Assembly: GCF_000619905.2 (NCBI RefSeq)
Contig: NZ_CP012371.1
Coordinates: forward strand, 620,001 to 684,000
DNA from: Nitrosospira briensis C-128
GTDB lineage: Bacteria; Pseudomonadota; Gammaproteobacteria; Burkholderiales; Nitrosomonadaceae
DNA length: 64,000 nucleotides
Direction: 5' to 3'
In this document: piece by piece, positions 18,845 to 29,351 of the stretch
How the letters are laid out: every line of letters starts with the position of its first letter
Numbering within the stretch: the first letter of the stretch is position 1
The notes under the pieces: model-generated
Database searches by the model: none
What the model was told of the DNA's origin: nothing
What the model saw: only the letters and a program-made list of their open reading frames with translations
Program-made: the position numbers and the translations under genes

Positions 18845-20764
18845 CTATTTCTCACTTTCGGTCGCCAAAAATAGCTCATTGATTCGTTTTACGAAACTGG
18901 CAGGATCCTCAAGCTGACCACCTTCAGCCAACAATGCCTGATCGAACAGGATGTGACTCCAGTCATCGAAGTGAGCCTCATCCGATTTCAGGCGCTGGAT
19001 CATGGGATGATGGGGATTGATCTCCAGGATAGGCTTGGCATGATCCACTTTCTGCCCCGCCGACTTCAGCAGGCGCTCCAGATTCCCGCTCATGTCGTGG
19101 CTATCGGCAACCAGGCAAGCAGGAGATTCCGTGAGGCGTAACGTCACACGTACATCCTTCACCTGCTCGCCGAGAACGCTCTTTATTTTCTCGGTAAGCT
19201 CCTTGTATTCGCCTGCTTCTTTCTCTTGCTCCTTTTTCTCCGCCTCATCCTCCAGTTTTCCCAGGTCCAGGCTACCCTTAGCCACAGATTGCAGGGGCTT
19301 ACCCTCGAACTCCGTCAGATTTGCAACCAGCCATTCATCCACGCGATCGGACAGCAATAATACTTCGATTCCTTTCTTGAGGAAGACTTCCAGATGGGGA
19401 CTGCTTCGGGCTGCCTTGAGGCTATCGGCGGTAACATAATAAATTTTTTCCTGACCCTCCTTCATGCGGGCGATGTAATCGCTGAACGACACAGTCTGCT
19501 CGTCGGAGTCGGTATGGGTGGAGACGAAACGTAACAGCTTGGCGATACGTTCACGATTAGTGAAGTCTTCAGCCACTCCCTCTTTGATAACCTGCCCAAA
19601 TTCCTTCCAGAAGGTCTTGAATTTGGCTTTGTCGTCTTCCTGGTCGCTTTGAGCCAGGTCTTCGAGCAGGCCCAACACTTTTTTCGCGGCACCCGCGCGT
19701 ATGGCTTCTATATCTTTCGATTCCTGTAATATCTCGCGCGAAACATTTAGGGGCAGGTCGTTCGAGTCGATTACACCACGCACAAAACGCAAATAGTTCG
19801 GCAGCAACTGCTTGGCGTCATCCATGATAAAGACCCGCCGGACATAAAGCTTGATGCCATGGCGGGATTCACGATCGAACAAGTCGAAGGGGGCGCGCGA
19901 CGGAATATAAAGCAGTTGCGTATATTCCTGCTTACCCTCTACCCTGGCGTGAAGATAGGCCAGCGGCGGCTCGAAATCATGCGCCACGTGCTTGTAGAAT
20001 TCGTTGTATTGCTCAGCTGTTATTTCGCTCTTGGGTCGCGCCCATAGCGCACTTGCCTGATTAACGGTCTCGTCTTCATCGGTAATCGCGTTTTCATTTT
20101 TTTCCTGAGACCACTCCTCTTTCTTCATCACAATGGGAAGGGTAATATGGTCTGAATACTTCCGTATGATAGAGCGGAGCCGCCAGCCGTTGAGCAGGTC
20201 ATCCTCGCCTTCGCGCAAATGCAGCGTGATCTCGGTGCCGCGATCTATTTTCTCCACTGTCTCCAGCGTATAATCTCCTTCACCAGCGGATTCCCAACGG
20301 ATCCCATGCTCAGGCGTCATGCCGGCACGACGCGTAACGAGCGTCACCTTGTCCGCAACGATGAAGGCTGAATAAAAACCGACGCCAAACTGGCCAATCA
20401 AATGCGCATCCTTGGCCTGATCGCCGGTTAACGAACTGAAGAATTCACGCGTGCCCGACTTGGCGATTGTGCCTATATGGTCAATGACCTCCTGCCGCGA
20501 CATGCCAATGCCGTTATCGGAAATCGTGAGGGTGCGGGTCGCGACATCATAGCCGACGCGAATCTTCAGATCCGAGTCGGATTCGTACAGCGCACCATCG
20601 GAGAGGCCCTCGAAGCGTAGCTTATCGGCCGCATCCGATGCGTTGGAAATCAGTTCGCGCAAAAAAATTTCCTTGTTACTATATAAGGAATGAATCATCA
20701 GCTTGAGCAACTGCTTGACTTCAGTCTGGAAACTTAGATGTTCTTTTGTAGCTGTGTCTTGCAT
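18845..20764 (-). CDS. htpG: Chaperone protein HtpG (bacterial Hsp90)
   Basis: A 639-residue cytosolic ATP-dependent chaperone dimer. The GHKL ATPase domain contains [14 protein letters not shown] (ATP-Mg asparagine), DNGIGM and [11 protein letters not shown]. The middle domain contains RRVFIMDD and [11 protein letters not shown], and the C-terminal dimerisation domain closes the protein. The ATG at 20764 is preceded by AGGAG, which decides the start over the longer frame from 20809. Upstream lies the 386-bp element at 20861, about 96 bases from the start codon, so the promoter lies between them or within the element. Confidence 0.97.
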   Translation of the reverse strand: MQDTATKEHLSFQTEVKQLLKLMIHSLYSNKEIFLRELISNASDAADKLRFEGLSDGALYESDSDLKIRVGYDVATRTLTISDNGIGMSRQEVIDHIGTIAKSGTREFFSSLTGDQAKDAHLIGQFGVGFYSAFIVADKVTLVTRRAGMTPEHGIRWESAGEGDYTLETVEKIDRGTEITLHLREGEDDLLNGWRLRSIIRKYSDHITLPIVMKKEEWSQEKNENAITDEDETVNQASALWARPKSEITAEQYNEFYKHVAHDFEPPLAYLHARVEGKQEYTQLLYIPSRAPFDLFDRESRHGIKLYVRRVFIMDDAKQLLPNYLRFVRGVIDSNDLPLNVSREILQESKDIEAIRAGAAKKVLGLLEDLAQSDQEDDKAKFKTFWKEFGQVIKEGVAEDFTNRERIAKLLRFVSTHTDSDEQTVSFSDYIARMKEGQEKIYYVTADSLKAARSSPHLEVFLKKGIEVLLLSDRVDEWLVANLTEFEGKPLQSVAKGSLDLGKLEDEAEKKEQEKEAGEYKELTEKIKSVLGEQVKDVRVTLRLTESPACLVADSHDMSGNLERLLKSAGQKVDHAKPILEINPHHPMIQRLKSDEAHFDDWSHILFDQALLAEGGQLEDPASFVKRINELFLATESEK

Positions 20765-20860
20765 GGTTTTATCTCCTGAAATAACGCAATAGGATAAATT
20801 AGGGCGCATTGGAAGTTTTCAAGCCGCCCAGCGCTAATAAACCGCCAAATCTTGCTTCAA

Positions 20861-21246
20861 CCTAAATCCGGTAGTTGGGCGGGGAGAAGTGTACGGTTTT
20901 TGGGGTGCAGGGCAAGGTGCAACGACGCGGAATGCGACCGCGCAGGGCGGAGCAGTGCCTTCCGCAGGAAGGTGCGACCCCGAAGCGGGATGCGGGCGCC
21001 CCCGTGCGTGTGGAACGCGATCGCGGCATCCCCTGCGCTGCCCGATCCCCACTGCGTGGGGCCCCTCGGGCGACGCTTCAGGCGCCGTTCCATTCCAAGG
21101 AGTTGCAACGTAGCCATGTGCCCCAAAAACTGTACAATTCTCCCCGTAGCGGCCTCACCCGGAAGGTAAGGGTCAAATAATATGAAATATTGTTATTTAA
21201 TCATAACACTGATCTATTAAATGAGCGGTCAACTACCGGATTTAGG
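20861..21246 (+). repeat. 386-bp palindromic repeat element, copy 1
   Basis: The terminal inverted repeat CCTAAATCCGGTAGTTG (20861-20877) is matched by CAACTACCGGATTTAGG (21230-21246). Inside, 20881-20913 pairs with 21113-21145 over about 33 bases. Pairing continues inward, for example GCAAC...GGAATG near 20918-20935 against CATTCC...GTTGC near 21090-21109, so the GC-rich core folds into a long branched hairpin. An AT-rich tail of about 75 bases precedes the right end. Copy 2 at 62871-63255 is inverted and closely similar. No transposase is encoded. Open frames through the core are side effects of GC-rich sequence. Confidence 0.85.
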
Positions 21247-21304
21247 TTCAATGCGTGATTTGCTTCCTATTAATCCATTTTGATTTACAGTCCGGGGTCC
21301 AGTC

Positions 21305-22420
21305 ATGTGCATCATAAAAACTTTCGTCCGTTGTCTCGTCTTTTGCATGTTCTGTTGTGTTTTACCTGTCGCCGCGCAAGATCAGGCTCACCCGCTTCCG
21401 CTGGATAAAATTAAACTACCTGCCGGCTTTTCAATCGAACTGTGGGCAGAGGTACCCAATGCGCGGGGGTTGGCATTGGGGAAAAAGGGCACTGTATTCG
21501 CTGGCTCCACCTCGGCAGGGAAGGTCTATGCCGTCACGGAAGCTGACGGTACACGCAAGGTGACAACCATCGCCAGCGGGCTTGACCTTCCCTTAGGAGT
21601 GGCGTTTCGGGATGGCGCACTATATGCCTCCGCTGTCGACCGAATTTTACGGTTCGATGATATCGAGGAAAATCTGGATAAACCGGCGAAGCCGACGGTG
21701 ATAACAGACAACTTTCCGAATGAGAAGCACCATGGCGGCAGATTCATCGCTTTCGGACCCGATAACCTGCTTTATGTCGCGGTCGGGGCACCGTGCAATG
21801 CTTGCGAGCCCGATCCGGCGCGTTTCGCATTGATCTCGCGCATCAAGCCCGACGGCTCGGGCTACGAGGTCTTCGCCAACGGCGTGAGGAATACGGTGGG
21901 TTTCGACTGGCACCCTGGAACAAAGGATTTATGGTTCACAGATAACGGCCGTGACTGGCTGGGCGATAATCTGCCGCCGGACGAACTCAACCGTGCGCCC
22001 GCAAAAGGCATGCATTTTGGTTACCCATACTGTTATGGAAGCGATATTCCAGATCCCAAATATGGTGCAAAGCGCGATTGCAACAAGCTTACTCCGCCGG
22101 CAGCCAACTTCGAGCCGCATGTTGCAGCGCTAGGCATGCGTTTCTATACGGGCAAAATGTTTCCGCCGGAATACAGGAATAATATTTTCGTTGCGGAACA
22201 TGGTTCCTGGAACCGTCGCAACAAGATTGGCTATCGCCTCAGAGTGGTGAAACTGAAGAACAATAAGGTCGTGAAACAGGAGGTGTTTGCCGAGGGCTGG
22301 CTGGAAAAGGAAAATGCCTGGGGAAGACCGGTGGATGTGCTGGTTATGCCAGACGGCGCACTGCTGGTTTCAGATGATTTTGCGGGCGCCATTTATCGCA
22401 TCAGCTACAAGAAACCGTAG
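21305..22420 (+). CDS. PQQ-dependent sugar dehydrogenase-like protein (soluble, six-blade propeller)
   Basis: A 371-residue exported protein with signal peptide MCIIKTFVRCLVFCMFCCVL, cleaved near VAAQ. It belongs to the glucose/sorbosone dehydrogenase family (YliI-like). KLPAGFSIELWAEVPNARGL opens the propeller, followed by HHGGRFIAFGPDNLLYVAVG, RNTVGFDWHPGTKDLWFTDNGRD, FGYPYCYGSDIPDPKYG and FVAEHGSWNR. The HGGR and NGRD segments correspond to the quinone-binding/active-site region in the family. The substrate is unknown, and whether PQQ is made is not visible. It stands alone between the palindromic element and ompA. Confidence 0.85.
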   Translation: MCIIKTFVRCLVFCMFCCVLPVAAQDQAHPLPLDKIKLPAGFSIELWAEVPNARGLALGKKGTVFAGSTSAGKVYAVTEADGTRKVTTIASGLDLPLGVAFRDGALYASAVDRILRFDDIEENLDKPAKPTVITDNFPNEKHHGGRFIAFGPDNLLYVAVGAPCNACEPDPARFALISRIKPDGSGYEVFANGVRNTVGFDWHPGTKDLWFTDNGRDWLGDNLPPDELNRAPAKGMHFGYPYCYGSDIPDPKYGAKRDCNKLTPPAANFEPHVAALGMRFYTGKMFPPEYRNNIFVAEHGSWNRRNKIGYRLRVVKLKNNKVVKQEVFAEGWLEKENAWGRPVDVLVMPDGALLVSDDFAGAIYRISYKKP

Positions 22421-22430
22421 GGATCACGAA

Positions 22431-22455
22431 CCAATCGCTCCAGGGGAGCGATTGG
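22431..22455. terminator. Hairpin between convergent genes
   Basis: CCAATCGCTCC AG GGGAGCGATTGG forms an 11-pair stem 11 bases after the sugar dehydrogenase stop. There is no T-run on either side, so it may terminate weakly, serve as a bidirectional transcript end or protect RNA. A second, weaker inverted pair (GGGTGGAA/TTCCACCC at about 22508-22560) follows, closer to the ompA stop. Confidence 0.5.
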
Positions 22456-22569
22456 CTAACTGGCTCTGCGCCAACGTAACGCTCGCGCCCCCGGATCCGG
22501 GCTCTAAGGGTGGAACGCAAGAAGGTGCCTGCAAGCCAAGCGGAGCGCTTCATTCCACCCAACTCGGAT

Positions 22570-23451
22570 CTAATTCGTTTGCCGTATGCCATTCACCTGG
22601 ACTTCGACACGGCGGTCGGGTTGCAGGCATGCGATCAATGCCTCGGTTCTTTCGCTGCCCTGACATGTGTTGCCGGTTATTGGATCGGCTTTACCCCTGC
22701 CTTCAATCCGGATTTTTTCAGAATCCACCCCTTTCGTTACCAGATAGTTCCTGACTACTTCGGCTCGAACCCGGGAAAGGTGATTGTTATATCCGTCAGA
22801 ACCAAGTCGGTCGGTATAACCGACGATACTGATCGAATCATAAGGAAGCGTTTTTAGCTTGGCCGCAAATTCATCCAGTTGATAGCGCGATGAGCCAGGT
22901 TTCAGGACGGCTTTATTGAAATCGAATAGCTCGTCTGTGGCGAAGCGCACTTTTACAGGCACCTCTGCCGGGGCAGGAACGGCAGCGGGTGGTGGGGCGG
23001 CTACTATTTCGCGCGGACTTATCTTCATGATCACGCTGCTGAAACCGAGGTTGAACTCCAGGCCCCTTGATGTAGAGACAAACACGACATTCACCCCATT
23101 CTCATTTCTCAGTGCGGCGGCATTGGCGCCGCCGGCTATCGTCAATCCGCCGTCGACACCCGCATAATTGCCATTGAAGTCGTCTATGTTGTTCAGGTTA
23201 TATACCCTTCCAACTGCATCAATCCTGGATGCGCCAATGTCAAGAAACGAAAATCCCTGGATGTCGACCGGATAGTCCATCCCCCGATAGGTTAGCGTAC
23301 CGCTGCCCCAACTGAAACCAAAAGCGAGTGCAAATGAATTTACCCGCAGTTTAAGGGTTGCATCGGGGAAGCTTTCCTCGGCCTGAGCCCCGATCGGTCC
23401 CAAACTAAAAATAACTGCCGTTACGAGTCCCAAGATCCATTTCATTTTCAT
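22570..23451 (-). CDS. OmpA-family outer membrane protein
   Basis: A 293-residue exported protein. A signal peptide (MKMKWILGLVTAVIFSLG, cleaved near AQAEE) is followed by an EipA-like/uncharacterised N-terminal domain of about 120 residues and a short Pro/Ala hinge (about 148-165). The C-terminal OmpA peptidoglycan-binding domain contains VRFATDELFDFNKAVLKPGS, ISIVGYTDRLGSDGYN, and LSRVRAEVVRNYLVTKGV. The conserved Asp and Arg that hold diaminopimelate are present. The ATG at 23451 has AGGAG seven bases upstream; a GTG two codons earlier is less likely. The barrel of classical OmpA is absent. Confidence 0.82.
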   Translation of the reverse strand: MKMKWILGLVTAVIFSLGPIGAQAEESFPDATLKLRVNSFALAFGFSWGSGTLTYRGMDYPVDIQGFSFLDIGASRIDAVGRVYNLNNIDDFNGNYAGVDGGLTIAGGANAAALRNENGVNVVFVSTSRGLEFNLGFSSVIMKISPREIVAAPPPAAVPAPAEVPVKVRFATDELFDFNKAVLKPGSSRYQLDEFAAKLKTLPYDSISIVGYTDRLGSDGYNNHLSRVRAEVVRNYLVTKGVDSEKIRIEGRGKADPITGNTCQGSERTEALIACLQPDRRVEVQVNGIRQTN

Positions 23452-23457
23452 TTGCAC

Positions 23458-23942
23458 GCTCCTCTGTACGGGGTTTTGCCGATATGGTTATTCCGGAAGA
23501 ATCAAACATTCGCAGTACGTTCTATATATAGCTGCTGCCGAGATACAGGTCAAGTCGAATCTGGTAAAGGGAAAGTGAGCTGGGCTGTCTAACAGCCTGT
23601 CGGACTTAAAGAATCGCAGCGAAAAAGTGACTGGATGAGGGGAGATCTTGAGGGTTTTGAAGGCCAATAGCTATTCTATTGGCCGAAAAAGCAGAAAAAT
23701 ATGAACCAGCCAGACACTTTTGCAGCCGATTTCCTTTAAATCCGACAGGCTGCCAGGCAGATATTCCTGCGACTTTGTCTTAAGCTGATGAGGCATCTTC
23801 CCGACACATGCCGGTTCCCTCTGATACGCCTCAGCTCGGCCTGATATCCAGCATTCCAGATAAGATCAAATGGTGCCTGGTTCGCCTGCCCTACATGGAC
23901 CCATCGGACCACGAACTGCTTGGAGACCCAAGCTTTGGCGCA
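23458..23942. other. Intergenic region ompA-nuoN with one repeat element
   Basis: This 485-base gap contains the inverted-repeat element at 23594-23752 and otherwise no gene, tRNA or clear terminator. The bases just upstream of the OmpA-family gene are AT-rich (about 23515-23535) and may hold its promoter. Confidence 0.5.
23594..23752. repeat. MITE-like inverted-repeat element
   Basis: The left end CAGCCTGTCGGACTTAAAGA (23594) is the reverse complement, with a few differences, of the right end finishing TCCGACAGGCTG (23752). Pairing continues inward for about 45 bases (CGCAGCGAAAAAGTGACTGG against CCAGCCAGACACTTTTGCAG). The centre is a hairpin, GGCCAATAG/CTATTGGCC (23662-23684). It is non-coding and has a different sequence from the other repeats in the window. 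Confidence 0.7.
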
Positions 23943-25388
23943 CTACATTGACTGTTGGATAGCGTAAGCACACAACGCAATCAGCACCTGAGGAAAAAGC
24001 CCGAATCCGAGCATTGCCAGTCCATTAGCGCTTATCAGCACCTTGACGTCGTTCTGCGGCACAATGAGAACATCGGTTTCAGGTTCATCGAAGTACATCA
24101 GCTTAACGATGCGCAAATAATAAAACACGCCGACCAGCGAAAGAAGTACCGCCACCACTGCCAGCCAGATGTAACCTGCACTCAATACCGCCTGCAAGAC
24201 CGACAGCTTGGCATAAATGCCCACTGTCGGGGGAATGCCGGCCATCGAGAACATCAGCAGCAGCATCATAAACGCGTACCATGGGTTGCGCCGGTTGAGC
24301 CCCTTGAAATCATCAAGCTTTTCAGCCTCGAATCCTTCGCGCGACAAGAGCATGATTATGCCAAATGTACCCAGCGTCATCAGCACATATACCACAACAT
24401 AAAACATTGCCGCGCTATAACCATTTTCATCCGCAGCGAGGATGCCAAGCAACACGAACCCCATGTGTGAAATGGTCGAATACGCGAGCATACGCTTGAT
24501 GTTGGTCTGGGCAATGGCGGCAAAATTACCGACAACCATGGACATAACGGCGAGAATAATGAGCATTCCCTGCCAATCCGCCGACATCCCCCCCATTCCC
24601 TCCGCCAGCAAGCGCATGACGAAGCCGAACCCGGCCAATTTGGGCGCCGAACCGATAAACAACACCACGGCGGTCGGTGCACCCTCATAGACATCGGGAA
24701 CCCACATATGAAACGGCACCGCGCTCAGCTTGAAACTGATGCCGGCAACGATGAATACGAGCCCCACCACCAGGACGGCATGATTGATTACGCCCGACTG
24801 TATTACTTCGGTTACGCGAATAATATTCAGGGAACCTGTCGCGCCATATATCATGGACATGCCATACAGCAGGAAACCCGAAGCCAGCGCTCCCAGGACA
24901 AAAAATTTGATTGCCGCCTCGGTAGATCCAGGCGAATTACGCCTCAACGCCACCATGGCATAGAGCGATAATGACTGGAGCTCCAGCCCCAGATAAAGGG
25001 TCAGGAAGTGACTGGCGGAGATCATGACCATCATGCCCAGCGTTGCAAACAGCGCCAGACTGAAAAACTCCCCGCTGAGCATGCCGCGTACGGAAATATA
25101 ACTTCGCGAATACACCAGCACAGCGGATACGGTGATATATACCAGTATCTTCAGTATATCCGCCATCGCGTCGTCGACAAACATGCCGGAGAAGGTATAG
25201 ACGACGCCGGGAGCGGAGGTGACGAACGAGATAAGCACGCAACCGAGCAACGCAATCTGCGCGAGCAAGTATGCGATATAGGGTTTTTTTTCGCCCCACG
25301 CAAGATCGGCCAATAGCACCACGCATACCATACCCAGCAGAAAAATCTCTGGATAGGCGGGCGCGAAATCAGGCTGCGTAAAATTCAT
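23943..25388 (-). CDS. nuoN: NADH-quinone oxidoreductase subunit N
   Basis: A 481-residue antiporter-like membrane subunit of complex I with about 14 transmembrane helices. The proton-channel region [20 protein letters not shown], the [20 protein letters not shown] helix and [20 protein letters not shown] are all intact. It is the last gene of the nuoA-N operon. I preferred the ATG at 25388, six bases after GAGG; the frame also opens at a TTG four codons earlier. Confidence 0.96.
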   Translation of the reverse strand: MNFTQPDFAPAYPEIFLLGMVCVVLLADLAWGEKKPYIAYLLAQIALLGCVLISFVTSAPGVVYTFSGMFVDDAMADILKILVYITVSAVLVYSRSYISVRGMLSGEFFSLALFATLGMMVMISASHFLTLYLGLELQSLSLYAMVALRRNSPGSTEAAIKFFVLGALASGFLLYGMSMIYGATGSLNIIRVTEVIQSGVINHAVLVVGLVFIVAGISFKLSAVPFHMWVPDVYEGAPTAVVLFIGSAPKLAGFGFVMRLLAEGMGGMSADWQGMLIILAVMSMVVGNFAAIAQTNIKRMLAYSTISHMGFVLLGILAADENGYSAAMFYVVVYVLMTLGTFGIIMLLSREGFEAEKLDDFKGLNRRNPWYAFMMLLLMFSMAGIPPTVGIYAKLSVLQAVLSAGYIWLAVVAVLLSLVGVFYYLRIVKLMYFDEPETDVLIVPQNDVKVLISANGLAMLGFGLFPQVLIALCAYAIQQSM

Positions 25389-25423
25389 TATCATCCTCAA
25401 ACAAGCAGGCCACTTTATTTACA

Positions 25424-26908
25424 CTACAATTTGCTGCGTCCGACATGCACAAGCAAATCATCGACCGTGGTATGCATCACTTCCATCAATGGCAATGGAT
25501 AGAGACCCATTCCCAGTACCGCAACAGCTAGAATTGCCAATATCAGGATCTCCCGGCCACCGATATCCTTCATTTCTTCCACGGCGGGATGTACGACTGC
25601 GCCGAATATGACGCGTTTGTACATCCAGAGCGTATAAGCCGCTCCGGTGATCAGCGTGGTAGCTGCGAAAAATGCATACCAGAAGTTCACTTTCATGGCG
25701 GCCATGATGACCATGAATTCCCCGACGAAACCGCTGGTACCGGGCAATCCCGTATTCGCCATCGCAAAGAGCATGAAAAATGCGGCGAATACCGGCATTT
25801 TACTGGCCAACCCGCCGTAGTCGGCTATCTGGCGCGAATGCAGCCGATCATACATAACCCCTATGCATAGAAACATCGCGGCGGAAATAAAACCGTGCGA
25901 AATCATCTGCACCATCGCGCCTTCCAATCCATAGGCGTTGAACAGGAAAAAGCCAAGCGTGACAAATCCCATATGCGCAACAGATGAATAAGCGATGAGC
26001 TTTTTCATGTCCGCCTGTATCAGTGCGACGAGGCCGATATAGACGATCGCAATCAGCGATAATGCGATCATCATACCAGCGAGATATTGGCTTGCGTCCG
26101 GCACGATCGGTAGCGAAAAACGCAGGAAACCATAACCGCCCATTTTCAGCAGTATTGCCGCCAGTACAACCGAACCCCCCGTAGGCGCTTCCACGTGGGC
26201 ATCCGGTAGCCAGGTGTGAACTGGCCACATCGGCACTTTTACCGCAAACGCCAGCGTGAAAGCAATAAATATCAGGATTTGCGGCATAAGCGGCAACGGC
26301 AGCTGGTGATAATCAAGTATTGAAAAGCTGCCTCCGGAAACCTGATAGAGGTAAATGAATGCCACCAGCATCAACAGCGAACCGAGCAGCGTATAAAGAA
26401 AAAACTTGATGGACGCATAGACGCGGTTGGGTCCTCCCCAGACACCGATGATCAGAAACATCGGGATCAGCGACGCTTCCCAGAAAACATAGAACAAAAT
26501 CGCATCAAGCGACGAGAACACACCATTGACGATGCCGGACATGATAAGAAACGCGGCCATATATTGAGATACGCGTTTACTTATCACCTGCCACCCTGCC
26601 ATTACTACCAGTGGGGTCGTGAAGCAGTTGAGCAGAATCAATGGCATGGCGATGCCATCTACGCCGAGATGGTAATGAATATTGAAGCGCTCGATCCAGA
26701 GGCTATATTCGACGAACTGCATGCCGTTCGACAGCGGATCAAACTGTGTATAAAGCGGTATCGCAACCAGCAACCCCGCAACTGATCCGATGAGGGCAAT
26801 CCATCTTGCCAGTTGCGCATTACGGTCGCCGCCGGTGGCGAGCACACCAACGCCGGCAAGAATAGGCAGCCAAATGATCAAGCTTAACAGGGGAAGACCG
26901 AACAGCAT
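25424..26908 (-). CDS. nuoM: NADH-quinone oxidoreductase subunit M
   Basis: A 494-residue proton-pumping antiporter-like subunit of complex I, homologous to NuoL and NuoN, with 14 predicted membrane helices. Signature segments include LGVDGIAMPLILLNCF, the helix with FWEASLIPMFLIIGVWGG (glutamate of the proton path), FAVKVPMWPVHTWLPDAHVE and ADMKKLIAYSSVAHMGFV. It lies between nuoL and nuoN with short gaps. Confidence 0.97.
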   Translation of the reverse strand: MLFGLPLLSLIIWLPILAGVGVLATGGDRNAQLARWIALIGSVAGLLVAIPLYTQFDPLSNGMQFVEYSLWIERFNIHYHLGVDGIAMPLILLNCFTTPLVVMAGWQVISKRVSQYMAAFLIMSGIVNGVFSSLDAILFYVFWEASLIPMFLIIGVWGGPNRVYASIKFFLYTLLGSLLMLVAFIYLYQVSGGSFSILDYHQLPLPLMPQILIFIAFTLAFAVKVPMWPVHTWLPDAHVEAPTGGSVVLAAILLKMGGYGFLRFSLPIVPDASQYLAGMMIALSLIAIVYIGLVALIQADMKKLIAYSSVAHMGFVTLGFFLFNAYGLEGAMVQMISHGFISAAMFLCIGVMYDRLHSRQIADYGGLASKMPVFAAFFMLFAMANTGLPGTSGFVGEFMVIMAAMKVNFWYAFFAATTLITGAAYTLWMYKRVIFGAVVHPAVEEMKDIGGREILILAILAVAVLGMGLYPLPLMEVMHTTVDDLLVHVGRSKL

Positions 26909-26979
26909 GTTTATTCCATTTTATCCATTAGCGCGCAGCGGATGAAGGGGCCGAAAACCCTCGATAATATTTTGTTATT

Positions 26980-28935
26980 TTATGACCCGGACAACCAGAA
27001 GCTCATCAATACAAATACGCCAACGATCATGGTGAATGCGTAATGGTAGATATAGCCGGACTGGAAGCGGCGTATCAGCACGGCGGTTCCGGCCACCACC
27101 CGTGCCGTGCCGTTGACGAAAAATCCGTCAATCACTTTTACATCGCCGAATTTCCATAGTCCCCTGCCGAGTCCGCGTGCACCGCCTGCAAAGAACCAGG
27201 AATAGAATTCGTCAATGAAATATTTACGCTCGAGCAGTATGGAAAACGGCCCGGCAGCTCTTTTTATTTTCTCCGGCAAATCGGTTCTCACTAGGTAGAA
27301 ATACCATGCCGTCACGATTCCACCGACAGAAAGCCAGAATGGTATGGTCGTTAGGGCATGGGTCATCATTGCCAATATGCCATGATATTCCAGCGACATT
27401 TTGGCCATTGCCTCGTGCTGCGGCATGATTTGTATGGTGCTGCCAAAATAATTCCCGAACAGGATGGGACCGATGAGCCAGCCTGCTCCGATGGAAGGTA
27501 TGGCAAGGACAATGAGCGGCAGCGTCACGACCCAGGGCGATTCACGCAGATGCTCTTCGGTGTGATGATCCATTCGCGGCTTGCCATGGAATGTCATGAA
27601 AAGCAGACGGAAGGTGTAAAACGCGGTGACGAATACCGTTGTTACCCCACAGAAATAGGCGAAGCCGGCACCAGGTATCGTGGTGAAGTGTAATGCTTCG
27701 ATGATGGAATCCTTGGAGAAAAAGCCGGATAAACCAGGTACGCCTGCGCTTGCCAGCGCAGCGATGAACATGGTCCAGTACGTAACGGGCATATATTTCT
27801 TCAGGCCGCCCATTTTCCGCATGTCCTGCTCGTGATGCATGGCAATAATTACGGAACCCGCGCCCAAAAATAATACGGCCTTGAAAAAGGCATGGGTCAT
27901 CAGGTGGAAAACGCCTGCCGTGTAAGCCGATGCGCCGAGCGCCATGGTCATGTAACCCAATTGTGATAGGGTCGAATACGCCACGACACGCTTGATGTCG
28001 GTCTGCACAATTGCCACTAACGCCATGAATAGCGTCGTGATGCCGCCAATCACCAGCATCACTGACAATGCTGTTTCAGTTAACTCAAATAGCGGCGACA
28101 TGCGCGCCACCATGAAAATTCCTGCCGTCACCATCGTGGCGGCATGAATCAATGCGGAAATGGGTGTTGGACCTTCCATCGAATCCGGCAGCCACACATG
28201 TAACGGAAACTGTGCGGATTTACCCATTGCGCCGACGAAGAGCAGAATACAGATGGCGGACAACAATTCCCACGATGCGCCTGGAATAATCTCGATTGTC
28301 TGCGTCGTGGCCTGTGGAGCCTGGGCGAATACAGCCGCATAGTCCAGCGTGCCGAAATACATCAGTACCAGAGCAATGCCGAGAAGAAAGCCAAAATCCC
28401 CGACGCGATTAACCATGAAAGCTTTCAGGTTGGCATAAATTGCCGTTGGACGTGTATACCAGAACCCGATAAGCAGATAAGAGACGAGCCCCACCGCTTC
28501 CCATCCAAAGAAAAGCTGGAGAAAGTTGTTGGACATCACCAGCATCAGCATGGAGAACGTGAAGAGCGAGATGTAGCTGAAAAAACGCTGATAACCGGGA
28601 TCCTCGTGCATATAGCCAATGGTATAAATATGCACCATCAAGGAAACAAAACTCACCACAACCATCATCGTGGCGGAGAGTTGATCGATCAGGAAGCCGA
28701 TTTCAAAGCGCGTATCGCCGGATGTCGCCCAGGTATAAACGGCTCCGTCATAGATATTCCCTTTCAACACATCCAGAAAGATGGTGACGGACGCAGCGAC
28801 GCAGACGAGCATCAGGGCAATTGTAATACGATGGCTCCAGGTTGGACCGATCAGGCGACCGAACAACCCGGCGATAAGAGCACCTGCCAGAGGCGCCAGG
28901 GGCGCCAATAGATATAATTTTTGCATCTCAGTCAT
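26980..28935 (-). CDS. nuoL: NADH-quinone oxidoreductase subunit L
   Basis: A 651-residue antiporter-like subunit, the most distal proton pump of complex I. Key segments are FFGWEAVGLVSYLLIGFW, GAMGKSAQFPLHVWLPDSME, DIKRVVAYSTLSQLGYM and the C-terminal lateral helix region leading to the final membrane helix (YHYAFTMIVGVFVLMSFW). Length is in the family range (about 610-680). ATG at 28935 or 28926 could be used. Confidence 0.97.
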   Translation of the reverse strand: MTEMQKLYLLAPLAPLAGALIAGLFGRLIGPTWSHRITIALMLVCVAASVTIFLDVLKGNIYDGAVYTWATSGDTRFEIGFLIDQLSATMMVVVSFVSLMVHIYTIGYMHEDPGYQRFFSYISLFTFSMLMLVMSNNFLQLFFGWEAVGLVSYLLIGFWYTRPTAIYANLKAFMVNRVGDFGFLLGIALVLMYFGTLDYAAVFAQAPQATTQTIEIIPGASWELLSAICILLFVGAMGKSAQFPLHVWLPDSMEGPTPISALIHAATMVTAGIFMVARMSPLFELTETALSVMLVIGGITTLFMALVAIVQTDIKRVVAYSTLSQLGYMTMALGASAYTAGVFHLMTHAFFKAVLFLGAGSVIIAMHHEQDMRKMGGLKKYMPVTYWTMFIAALASAGVPGLSGFFSKDSIIEALHFTTIPGAGFAYFCGVTTVFVTAFYTFRLLFMTFHGKPRMDHHTEEHLRESPWVVTLPLIVLAIPSIGAGWLIGPILFGNYFGSTIQIMPQHEAMAKMSLEYHGILAMMTHALTTIPFWLSVGGIVTAWYFYLVRTDLPEKIKRAAGPFSILLERKYFIDEFYSWFFAGGARGLGRGLWKFGDVKVIDGFFVNGTARVVAGTAVLIRRFQSGYIYHYAFTMIVGVFVLMSFWLSGS

Positions 28936-28995
28936 GAAATTCAGTTTTTATTTTTTGAACCACTAAACACCTGAACCGGTTTCCCACTCGCAAAA

Positions 28996-29301
28996 TTACC
29001 CTTTAAGTTTGTCCAGGTCGTCCACATTGATGGTGTGCAGACTACGGAACAGCACCACCAGAATCGCCAGGCCAATGGCGGATTCTGCCGCGGCCACCGT
29101 AAGGATGAAAAACACGAAAATCTGCCCTGCCGTGTCCTGGAGATAATACGAGAATGCGACAAAGTTCATGTTTACGGCCAGCAGCATCAGTTCGATCGCC
29201 ATCAACAGGATGATTACATTTTTCCTGTTGAGGAAAATACCGACAATGCTGATGGCAAACAGGATCGCACCAAGAACCAGGTAATGGGATAACGAAACCA
29301 A
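28996..29301 (-). CDS. nuoK: NADH-quinone oxidoreductase subunit K
   Basis: A 101-residue membrane subunit of complex I with three helices. The N-terminal [20 protein letters not shown] is a family hallmark. Conserved glutamates in [17 protein letters not shown] and [13 protein letters not shown] form part of the central proton path. Confidence 0.97.
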   Translation of the reverse strand: MVSLSHYLVLGAILFAISIVGIFLNRKNVIILLMAIELMLLAVNMNFVAFSYYLQDTAGQIFVFFILTVAAAESAIGLAILVVLFRSLHTINVDDLDKLKG

Positions 29302-29351
29302 ACTGCGCCCCCTTTCAGGACAACGTCAAAACACAACCATGTAAATTAATT

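Noticed and set aside
20875..21180. A 101-codon frame repeated in both 385-bp elements (also 62936-63241, minus strand)
   Set aside because: All frames through the GC-rich core are open. Paired single-base indels change the peptide between copies, whereas the hairpin pairing is kept, so a coding role is unlikely.
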